The notes under the pieces were generated by a model. That model did no database searches. It worked only from the letters and a program-made list of their open reading frames with translations, and was not told the DNA's origin. DNA of 6,497 bases from an uncultured Mucispirillum sp. (GTDB lineage: Bacteria > Chrysiogenota > Deferribacteres > Deferribacterales > Mucispirillaceae). This document shows, piece by piece, positions 1 to 5,787 of the stretch. The position numbers and the translations under genes were made by a program. The stretch covers positions 1-6,497 of the forward strand of contig CAMWVK010000097.1 in assembly GCA_947177675.1 (NCBI GenBank), written 5' to 3'. Within the stretch, counting starts at the first letter, position 1. The number at the start of each line of letters is the position of its first letter.

Positions 1-464
1 AAAAAAAGGCTTAATATTCTGCTGATTGTAAAAACAAGAATAAAAATAAATACTGGAATATTTTCACCATACATATTTTCAAAACTGGCAAAAATCACTA
101 TAAAATAAAGGATAGTATATATTACTGCAAAAGCTCCAGTATGAGCATCACTTAATACCTGCCTTCGTTTTTCAATATCTCCATGACAGAATACTGCATC
201 TATGGTATCAGCATATCCGTCTAAATGAATGCCACCTGTTAAAAGCACAATAACAGCAACAGAAAGAGCTGCATATAACACACTTGAAAAACCTGAATAT
301 ATTGAAATAATATATAATAAATACTCTGCTAACCCAAGCAGTATTCCAATTAAAGGCAGATTATAAAAAATATATTTCATATTTTTTTCTTCCCATGTGA
401 CCTGCGGCACGGGGATTGTTGTATACATTGATAAGCATATTAAAAAACTTTTTATAATGCTCAT
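1..464 (-). CDS. cobS: Adenosylcobinamide-GDP ribazoletransferase (cobalamin synthase), partial, 3' end off the window
   Basis: This integral membrane enzyme joins adenosylcobinamide-GDP and alpha-ribazole (or its phosphate) to form adenosylcobalamin (phosphate), the last assembly step. I translated 154 codons from the ATG at 464-462 to the window edge with no stop; roughly 90-100 C-terminal residues of a normal CobS of about 250 are missing. The N-terminus has the family's T-I-P-V-P stretch (residues 16-20). Hydrophobic segments lie at about 36-56, 60-75, 110-127 and 136-146. The acidic signature GGIHLDGYADTIDA (77-90, Asp82, Asp86 and Asp89, probable metal/substrate site) is intact, followed by SDAHTGAFAV (105-114), which matches the conserved S/D-x-x-x-G-A-F block. 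The start codon overlaps the cobU stop (ATGA) and has a strong ribosome site, so translation is probably coupled to cobU. Family identity is clear; only completeness is unknown. Confidence 0.95.
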   Translation of the reverse strand, partial: MSIIKSFLICLSMYTTIPVPQVTWEEKNMKYIFYNLPLIGILLGLAEYLLYIISIYSGFSSVLYAALSVAVIVLLTGGIHLDGYADTIDAVFCHGDIEKRRQVLSDAHTGAFAVIYTILYFIVIFASFENMYGENIPVFIFILVFTISRILSLF

Positions 465-964
465 TTTCCACCTTTATAATATATTGGAATACCTGCTGTC
501 ACTTCTATTACAATATCCGCCTGTTCTGCTATTTGACAGGCAGTCTGATTTAATATTTTCATATATTTATATACTTCTTCACCATAATGCACAGCACATG
601 ATGAAATATCATTTGTTACAATAATTAAATTTTCTGACCCCTGCAAAAGATAGTTTACATCATCATAAAGCATATTAATATTTCCACCGCCATAAATATG
701 GTTTGCAGCTAAATTTGACAGACATTCAAGCAGCACTACTTTATAAACTGATAAATCTATATTTTTGAAAAATCTTTCTTTTTCTAAAACTTCAAATCCT
801 TTTCCCTGCCTCATATTTCTATGTTTTAATATTCTTTCTTTTGCAATGCTGCTTTTATTTTCCATTGTGGCAATATACAGCATTCTGCCCTTATATTTTA
901 ATGCTTCATCTTCTGCAAATTTTGATTTTCCACTGCCTGATGAGCCAGAAATTAAATATATCAT
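461..964 (-). CDS. cobU: Bifunctional adenosylcobinamide kinase / adenosylcobinamide-phosphate guanylyltransferase
   Basis: CobU phosphorylates adenosylcobinamide on its aminopropanol arm and then transfers GMP to it, giving the substrate of CobS, which is encoded directly downstream. The 167-residue protein has the usual family length. It opens with a P-loop, SGSSGSGKS (residues 6-14). RILKHRNMR (44-52) holds His48, which aligns with the histidine guanylylated in the Salmonella enzyme (His46). LLECLSNLAAN (78-88) corresponds to the Walker-B-like L-L-D-C-L-T segment, with Glu in place of Asp. The C-terminal part has a conserved NQ (139-140), an AD (149-150) and an AGIPIYYKG end like the usual AGLPL. 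The stretch VTNDISSCAVHYGEE (116-130) replaces the common SNEVGxGIVP motif and recalls the clostridial form of the enzyme. The ATG shares one base with the cbiA stop (TAATG). Confidence 0.93.
   Translation of the reverse strand: MIYLISGSSGSGKSKFAEDEALKYKGRMLYIATMENKSSIAKERILKHRNMRQGKGFEVLEKERFFKNIDLSVYKVVLLECLSNLAANHIYGGGNINMLYDDVNYLLQGSENLIIVTNDISSCAVHYGEEVYKYMKILNQTACQIAEQADIVIEVTAGIPIYYKGGK
468..474 (-). promoter_or_regulatory. Ribosome binding site of cobS
   Basis: The minus strand reads AAGGTGG, one base off the ideal AAGGAGG, just upstream of the ATG at 464-462. It lies inside the last codons of cobU and supports the overlapping start chosen for cobS. Confidence 0.75.
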
Positions 965-2301
965 TATGCAATCCTGTTATAATGAATTGCTTTTATAATA
1001 AACCTTTCTGCTAGTTTTAAATTAGACAGGAAATATAAATGAGGATATCCTGCATAAACATGGTCTGATAAATATACTCCCTGCCAGCTTTTTAAGCTTT
1101 TAGGTTTTCTCATAATACAGTCGCAGTATGGCTCATCTATTATAGAATAATGAAACTCATGGGCAGGGACACTTTCCCCTTTTTTAAAAAGCATACTGTC
1201 TTTATGAGAAGTAATATCTACATATCCAAAGTTCTGCAGTTTATTAGTCATAGTGCTGCTGCCTTTAATTAAAGATGCCATTTCCACATTATCTATACTT
1301 TGGCTTATATACATAAAACCACCACATTCAGCAATAAGCGGGATTTTATTATTATATACTTTTTTAAGGCTTTCTATAAAGCTTTTATTAGCACTTAATT
1401 TTTCTAAATAAAGCTCAGGATAGCCGCCATAAATTATAATCCCGTCTAAATTTTCAGGCAGTGCAGTATCTTCAAGTGGGGAAAAATAAACAATTTCTGC
1501 ACCCATTTTCTCTAATACTCTAATATTATCTGCATAATGAAAACAGAATGCTTTATCATAGGCTATACCTATTCTGCACCTGCCAATAATATTTATTTCT
1601 TTTATATCATATTCTAAATCTGGTGCCTTTTCTGCAATATCTAAAATACAATCTAAATCTATACTTTTTTCAAGTTCTTCTGATATTTTATCTATAATGT
1701 TTTCAATATCTGCCATTTCTTCTGCAGTTATAAGCCCTAAATGGCGGCTTTTAAGTGTGCAGTCTTTAAGTTCTGGTATATATCCAAAAACTTTCACAGG
1801 AAGTTCTGATTCTATCATATTTTTATATACTGGATATAATACTTTTGATATTCTATTTAAAATAATGCCTTTTATATTATTTTTTTTATAATGAAGCATC
1901 CCGGTAACAAGTGCTTTTAATGTGGCAGATTTTCCTTTTACATCCACTATTAATAAACATGGTGTATCTGTTACACTGCTTATATGGCTGGCTGAAGCAG
2001 TATCTGTAAAAGCTATACCGTCATAAAAACCCATAACCCCTTCTATCACTGCCATATTTTCAGCATCTGCTAATATATTTTTTACTGTCATTTCATCTGA
2101 TAAAAATAAATCAATATTTCTTGAGGGTATGCCTAATGCTTTAGTATGAAACATAGTATCAATATAATCTGGACCGCATTTATACGATGATACATTTATA
2201 CCTTTTTTCTGCAAAAGCCTTAAAAACCCCATAGTAAATGTTGTTTTACCACTACCGCTGCTGAAAGCTGATATTAAAATACGACTTATTTTTTTATTCA
2301 C
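964..2301 (-). CDS. cbiA: Cobyrinate a,c-diamide synthase (glutamine-hydrolysing)
   Basis: CbiA uses ATP and glutamine to amidate the a and c carboxylates of (cobalt) cobyrinic acid. The 445-residue protein has the family's two-domain layout. The N-terminal CobB/CobQ-like ATPase domain (about 6-195) contains the P-loop SSGSGKTT (14-21), KCGPDYIDT (41-49) and EGVMGFYDG (87-95). The C-terminal class I glutamine amidotransferase domain (about 243-435) contains YGGYPE (291-296), the nucleophile Cys326 in AECGGFMY, and HEFHYS (381-386) with the likely catalytic histidine. Length is normal. The start is GTG at 2301-2299: the codon immediately upstream in frame is the cbiET stop TAA, and the next Met (residue 24) would delete the P-loop. 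The related CobB acts on hydrogenobyrinate in the aerobic route; I chose CbiA because the neighbours are anaerobic-pathway enzymes. Confidence 0.95.
   Translation of the reverse strand: MNKKISRILISAFSSGSGKTTFTMGFLRLLQKKGINVSSYKCGPDYIDTMFHTKALGIPSRNIDLFLSDEMTVKNILADAENMAVIEGVMGFYDGIAFTDTASASHISSVTDTPCLLIVDVKGKSATLKALVTGMLHYKKNNIKGIILNRISKVLYPVYKNMIESELPVKVFGYIPELKDCTLKSRHLGLITAEEMADIENIIDKISEELEKSIDLDCILDIAEKAPDLEYDIKEINIIGRCRIGIAYDKAFCFHYADNIRVLEKMGAEIVYFSPLEDTALPENLDGIIIYGGYPELYLEKLSANKSFIESLKKVYNNKIPLIAECGGFMYISQSIDNVEMASLIKGSSTMTNKLQNFGYVDITSHKDSMLFKKGESVPAHEFHYSIIDEPYCDCIMRKPKSLKSWQGVYLSDHVYAGYPHLYFLSNLKLAERFIIKAIHYNRIA
972..975 (-). promoter_or_regulatory. Ribosome binding site of cobU
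   Basis: AGGA on the minus strand, 7 nt before the ATG at 964-962 and inside the final codons of cbiA. With the TAATG overlap it suggests translational coupling of cobU to cbiA. Confidence 0.6.
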
Positions 2302-3489
2302 TTATAACCTGCCTGTTATAATATATACAGGGTTGTTTCCCATCATCATGTGATATTGACCTGCTTTTTTTGATTTTGCACTATTAATACATACAATATC
2401 CGGCTCTATATTATAATCTTTAAAGGCTGCTGCAGCAGCAGAAATTGTTTCTAAAGTTATAGCTGTAACAGTTATTTTGACATGATTATTTTTTTCATAA
2501 ACTATTTTAAAAATATCTTTCATAGTTTTAGAGCTGCCGCCAATGAAAACTTTATCTGGAGCAGGAAGATTTAAAAGAATTTCTGGAGCAGAACCTTTTA
2601 TACTTATAAGATTATACCTTTTAAGATTTTTTTTATTTATATTTATAAGCTCAAATGCCTCATCTTCTTTTTCTACTGCATATACTAAGCCGTCTTTTGC
2701 ATGCCCTGCAAATTCTATTGCACAGCTGCCAGTGCCAGCACCTATATCATACACTATATCATTATCTTCTATACCTAAATAACAAGCAGAAAGCCATCTA
2801 ATATCTTCTTTTGTCATAGGAGCTTTTCCACGGATAAAATCATTATCTCTTAAATTAGTTTTTGGGTTTGTATATTCTTTATTATGAATAAGCAGCACTG
2901 CTAAACTTGAAAACTTATAATCAAGCATATCTAATATTTTACCAGATACTATTCTTTCATTATCTGAATGCAGATTTTCACCAGCATAAATATATATGCA
3001 GTCAAGCCCAGCGTTATATAATTCATTTATAATATTTTCTGCCCCTTTATCACCGCCTGTCAGTATAAAAGTATATTCATTATAACTTACAGGACCAAGA
3101 CATGAATTATTTCTGCCATGCACTGATACTATTTTTATATTATAATTTATAATATTTAATTTTGATAAAAAATACTGCATAGAGCTGATACCGGGCACAA
3201 GCTCTATATTAAACTTATCTTTAAATTTTTCCTGCATTTTTTTTGCAATGCTGTAAAAAAGCACATCGCCAGAAACTAAAAGAGCTGTATTTTTTAATAT
3301 TTCTTTTTCAAGCACACTTTCTATTTCAGAATATTTTGGTGCAAAAATATTTTTATTTAATACTTTATACTGTTTATAAAGTCTTGCACTGCCATAAACT
3401 ATATCTGCACTTTTAATAATACTTGCTGCATACTCTGTTAAATCAGAAATATGCCCCATTCCTGCACCAATTATATATAAATTCTGCAT
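2302..3489 (-). CDS. cbiET: Fused cobalt-precorrin-7 C5-methyltransferase / cobalt-precorrin-6B C15-methyltransferase (decarboxylating)
   Basis: A two-domain protein (395 residues) equivalent to CobL of the aerobic pathway. The CbiT half methylates C15 and removes the acetate carboxyl at C12; the CbiE half methylates C5. The N-terminal CbiE domain (about 1-205) is a tetrapyrrole methylase fold with IGAGMG (7-12), LVSGDVLFYSIA (71-82, the usual SGDPLF block), ELVPGISS (96-103), VSVHGR (121-126) and GENLHSDNERI (170-180). The C-terminal CbiT domain (about 215-395) is a Rossmann SAM methyltransferase with the characteristic GKAPMTKEDIR (221-231), the SAM loop DIGAGTGSCAIE (248-259), an acidic VEKEDEA (272-278) and GGSS (317-320). 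CbiE and CbiT are separate genes in Salmonella and many Clostridia; the fusion here is continuous with no frameshift. The ATG is 4 nt after the cbiX stop. Confidence 0.94.
   Translation of the reverse strand: MQNLYIIGAGMGHISDLTEYAASIIKSADIVYGSARLYKQYKVLNKNIFAPKYSEIESVLEKEILKNTALLVSGDVLFYSIAKKMQEKFKDKFNIELVPGISSMQYFLSKLNIINYNIKIVSVHGRNNSCLGPVSYNEYTFILTGGDKGAENIINELYNAGLDCIYIYAGENLHSDNERIVSGKILDMLDYKFSSLAVLLIHNKEYTNPKTNLRDNDFIRGKAPMTKEDIRWLSACYLGIEDNDIVYDIGAGTGSCAIEFAGHAKDGLVYAVEKEDEAFELININKKNLKRYNLISIKGSAPEILLNLPAPDKVFIGGSSKTMKDIFKIVYEKNNHVKITVTAITLETISAAAAAFKDYNIEPDIVCINSAKSKKAGQYHMMMGNNPVYIITGRL
2308..2315 (-). promoter_or_regulatory. Ribosome binding site supporting the GTG start of cbiA
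   Basis: The minus strand reads CAGGCAGG, giving two overlapping AGG cores, the nearer one 6 nt before the GTG at 2301-2299. It lies within the last codons of cbiET. It supports GTG as the true cbiA start although no ATG is available before the P-loop. Confidence 0.6.
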
Positions 3490-3493
3490 TTTG

Positions 3494-3856
3494 CTATAAT
3501 ACTTCCTTTATTCTATCACATAAAACATCTGCTATCCTTTTATCTGCACCAAGAGTTTTACCCATAGTTATTTTCATATCTTTATGGCTTTCAAGATATG
3601 CTTCAATTTCTTCTGGTATATCTTTTATAATGTGCATACCATCAAAAAGAAAATAAGGCACTACAACTATTTCTGTAACACCTTTTTCTCTTAATAAATC
3701 AAGACCTTTTTCTAAATTAATATCACAGAATTCCATATATGCATGTTCTACTATTATATCAGGCATATTATCCTGCACCATTTTAAATACCTGCTCCATT
3801 GTATCAAGAGTTTCTTTTCTTCTGCTTCCATGAGCTATAATTAATATTCCTTTCAT
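3494..3856 (-). CDS. cbiX: Small-type sirohydrochlorin cobaltochelatase (CbiX-S)
   Basis: CbiX inserts Co2+ into sirohydrochlorin, the step that commits the tetrapyrrole to the anaerobic B12 route. The 120-residue protein is the short, single-domain form first known from archaea, which works as a homodimer; long CbiX and SirB are about twice this size. IIAHGSRR (6-13) contains His9 and VVVPYFLFDGMHIIKDIP (64-81) contains His75. These correspond to the two metal-handling histidines of the class II chelatase family. HAYMEF (38-43) supplies the conserved Glu42. The gene lies 6 nt after cobA-hemD, directly following the gene that makes its precursor. A ferrochelatase role for siroheme cannot be excluded from sequence alone; the B12 operon context favours cobalt. 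Confidence 0.9.
   Translation of the reverse strand: MKGILIIAHGSRRKETLDTMEQVFKMVQDNMPDIIVEHAYMEFCDINLEKGLDLLREKGVTEIVVVPYFLFDGMHIIKDIPEEIEAYLESHKDMKITMGKTLGADKRIADVLCDRIKEVL
3503..3507 (-). promoter_or_regulatory. Probable ribosome binding site of cbiET
   Basis: AGGAA on the minus strand, within the 3' end of cbiX. The spacing to the ATG at 3489-3487 is about 13 nt, longer than at the other starts in this operon, so initiation may be weaker or rely on ribosomes finishing cbiX. Confidence 0.45.
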
Positions 3857-3862
3857 TTTTTA

Positions 3863-5356
3863 TTACTCCAGTTCTTTTAACTTTTCTATTAAACTATCTA
3901 TTGTTGGTTTTTCTGCCATATAAGCCTGCATTTTATAACCTAATGCTGTTTCATAAGTTAATTTTCCAATACATACAGCTTTTATTTTACTTAAATCTTC
4001 TATTTTATTACCATGCACAAATCCATGAACTGCTGCACTGCTTGTAAATGCTGCAATTACTCCATTATCTATATATTCCTGCAGCGGCTTTATATAATCA
4101 AGAGGCAGATATTCTATATCATAAGCAATAAATGGTGCAACATTAAAGCCATGATTTTTTAATTCATCAGATAATCTTTTATCATTTGCTGCTTCAAGAA
4201 CAGCTATGTTTCCTTTAATTTCTGCTTTTTTAAGAGATGATGCAAAAGCAGTAAATGTATATTTCTCAGGCATTATATCTGCATATATTCCGTATTTTTT
4301 TAGTTCATCATAAGTAGATTTTCCTAATGCACCAATTAATAAATGGCTCAATGCTCTGCTGTCTTTTTTGTTTTCCGCAAGTGATTTAAAAAAATATGCA
4401 GCACTGTTTTTACTTGCAAATATAAGCATATTATATTTATCAAGGTTTGCTGTTAAGTTAAGCAGACTTTTATTATTTTCTATTTCATTTATTTTTATAC
4501 ATGGATAATCAATTACTTCTGCACCCGCATTTTTAAGCCTGTCTGTTAAAATATTATTTGATACAACAGGTCTTGTAACAATAATCTGTTTAGAGAAAAT
4601 TTTTGATTTACTAAACCATGCAAATTTATCACTAAGAGAGCATACTTTACCAACTGCAATAACCGCAGGACTTTTAAGCTGAAATTTTTCTGCATCTGAT
4701 ACCATATTTTCAACTGTTGAAATAAGAGTTCGCATATTATACCTTGTGCCGTTTTCTACTGCTGCACAAGGTGTATTTTTATCTATACCAGCCATTATAA
4801 GCCCATTAATTAACTGGCTTAAAGTAGATACTCCCATATAAAAAAGAATTGTGCCTTTTGATGCAGCTAACGCTTTAAAATCAATATTTTCCACAAGCCC
4901 ATCTTTTGCATGACCTGTTACAAAATGGATAGATGATGCAAAATCTCTGTGAGTTACAGGAATACCTGCATAAGCAAGGGCAGAAATAGCAGAAGTTATG
5001 CCCGGCACAATTTCATATTCTATATTATGAATGGTTAAAAGTTCCAGTTCTTCCCCGCCTCTGCCAAATACAAATGGGTCGCCGCCTTTTAACCTGACTA
5101 CTGTTTTACCTTCTAATGCTTTATTTAAAAGTATTTCATTTATTTCAGGCTGTGGTATATTATGATGATTCATTACTTTACCCACATTTATAAACTCTGC
5201 CGTTTCTGGGCTTAATGACAACACATCTTTTGAAACAAGCCTGTCATATACAACAACATCTGCCTTTTTTAAATATTCAAGTCCTTTTACAGTAATAAGT
5301 CCTTTATCCCCTGGACCTGCTCCTATTAATATTACTCTGCCTTTTTTTTCGCTCAT
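3863..5356 (-). CDS. cobA-hemD: Fused uroporphyrinogen-III C-methyltransferase / uroporphyrinogen-III synthase
   Basis: A 497-residue two-enzyme fusion. The HemD part cyclises hydroxymethylbilane to uroporphyrinogen III, and the CobA (SUMT) part adds methyls at C2 and C7 using SAM to give precorrin-2. The SUMT domain (about 6-245) shows GAGPGD (12-17), VVYDRLVS (35-42), the signature RLKGGDPFVFGRGGEE (88-103), VPGITSA (117-123), PVTHRD (133-138), VENGTRYNMRT (200-210) and SPAVIAVGKV (229-238). The HemD domain (about 255-497) begins KQIIVTRP (256-263) and contains FTSSAAV (437-443) and CIGKLTYETA (462-471), the usual F-T-S and I-G-x-x-T-A blocks. The domain order is that of the fusion common in Clostridia. 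Its ATG overlaps the upstream dehydrogenase stop by 4 nt (ATGA). An A8 run falls at codons 3-5. Confidence 0.95.
   Translation of the reverse strand: MSEKKGRVILIGAGPGDKGLITVKGLEYLKKADVVVYDRLVSKDVLSLSPETAEFINVGKVMNHHNIPQPEINEILLNKALEGKTVVRLKGGDPFVFGRGGEELELLTIHNIEYEIVPGITSAISALAYAGIPVTHRDFASSIHFVTGHAKDGLVENIDFKALAASKGTILFYMGVSTLSQLINGLIMAGIDKNTPCAAVENGTRYNMRTLISTVENMVSDAEKFQLKSPAVIAVGKVCSLSDKFAWFSKSKIFSKQIIVTRPVVSNNILTDRLKNAGAEVIDYPCIKINEIENNKSLLNLTANLDKYNMLIFASKNSAAYFFKSLAENKKDSRALSHLLIGALGKSTYDELKKYGIYADIMPEKYTFTAFASSLKKAEIKGNIAVLEAANDKRLSDELKNHGFNVAPFIAYDIEYLPLDYIKPLQEYIDNGVIAAFTSSAAVHGFVHGNKIEDLSKIKAVCIGKLTYETALGYKMQAYMAEKPTIDSLIEKLKELE
3866..3870 (-). promoter_or_regulatory. Ribosome binding site of cbiX
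   Basis: TGGAG on the minus strand, 9 nt before the ATG at 3856-3854 and straddling the end of cobA-hemD. It fits the chosen start. Confidence 0.55.
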
Positions 5357-5787
5357 AATGTATTCCTTAAAATATCCGCATATTTTTTTGCAGCTTTATG
5401 ATTTAAGCCGTTTTTAGATATTAAGCCGCATACTGCTTCATTATTTTGGGTAACTGCTGGAAAGAAAAAATTATTATCATTTTTATCACTAATATTATTA
5501 TAATATTTAATGCCTTTTTCTTTTGCCAGTTTTATAATATTTTTATTAACTTCATTATTATCAGTTGCAGCAATTACAATATCATATATATCTTTAATAT
5601 CTGCTTCTTCAAATTCTTTTATTTTAATATTTAAATTTTCCACAGCAGATTTTATTTCTTTTGTAATAACAAATATTTCTGCACCAAAATTTTTAAGCAC
5701 TTTTATTCGCCTTGCAGCAATATTTCCTAAACCTATAATTAATACTTTTACATTTTTTATATCTATAAAAATTGGAAAATATGCCAT
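5353..5787 (-). CDS. Short precorrin-2 dehydrogenase (CysG N-domain / Met8 / SirC-like)
   Basis: Likely NAD+-dependent oxidation of precorrin-2 to sirohydrochlorin, supplying CbiX. The 144-residue protein is essentially one Rossmann domain. It starts with PIFIDIKNVKVLIIG (5-19), the NAD-binding loop GLGNIAARR (19-27) follows, and VIAATDNNEVN (71-81) carries Asp76, which aligns with the catalytic aspartate of CysG (Asp104) and Met8p (Asp141). NFFFPA (106-111) matches the family's F-x-x-P-A block. The C-terminus is short, and the common S-x-G-G-x-S-P loop is replaced by ISKNGLNHKAAKK (123-135), as in some clostridial homologues. CysG and Met8p are also chelatases; here a separate cbiX follows two genes on, so a dehydrogenase-only role is my inference. 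The ATG shares one base with the cbiJ stop (TAATG). Symbols in use for such proteins vary (cysG, sirC, cysG_B), so none is assigned. Confidence 0.9.
   Translation of the reverse strand: MAYFPIFIDIKNVKVLIIGLGNIAARRIKVLKNFGAEIFVITKEIKSAVENLNIKIKEFEEADIKDIYDIVIAATDNNEVNKNIIKLAKEKGIKYYNNISDKNDNNFFFPAVTQNNEAVCGLISKNGLNHKAAKKYADILRNTL
5364..5368 (-). promoter_or_regulatory. Ribosome binding site of cobA-hemD
   Basis: AAGGA on the minus strand, 7 nt before the ATG at 5356-5354 and inside the end of the precorrin-2 dehydrogenase gene. It supports the overlapping ATGA start. Confidence 0.65.

Noticed and set aside
1..464. Possible frameshift in cobS near position 300
   Set aside because: A recount of the codons across this position gave a continuous frame (Ile-Ser-Ile-Tyr-Ser-Gly), so the gene is intact as far as it is visible.
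464..961. Terminator or riboswitch between cobU and its neighbours
   Set aside because: Genes overlap at both ends of cobU, and I saw no hairpin with a T-tract outside coding sequence anywhere in the window.
397..998. Plus-strand open frames at 397-624 and 765-998
   Set aside because: They lie antisense to cobU and cobS, have no recognisable motifs and arise from AT-rich composition opposite strongly conserved genes.
1697..2782. Plus-strand open frames at 1697-1891 and 2543-2782
   Set aside because: Antisense to cbiA and cbiET, low-complexity Ser/Phe/Ile-rich translations, and no family resemblance.
3423..3656. Plus-strand open frame across the cbiET/cbiX junction
   Set aside because: Antisense to two well-supported genes; the translation shows no domain.
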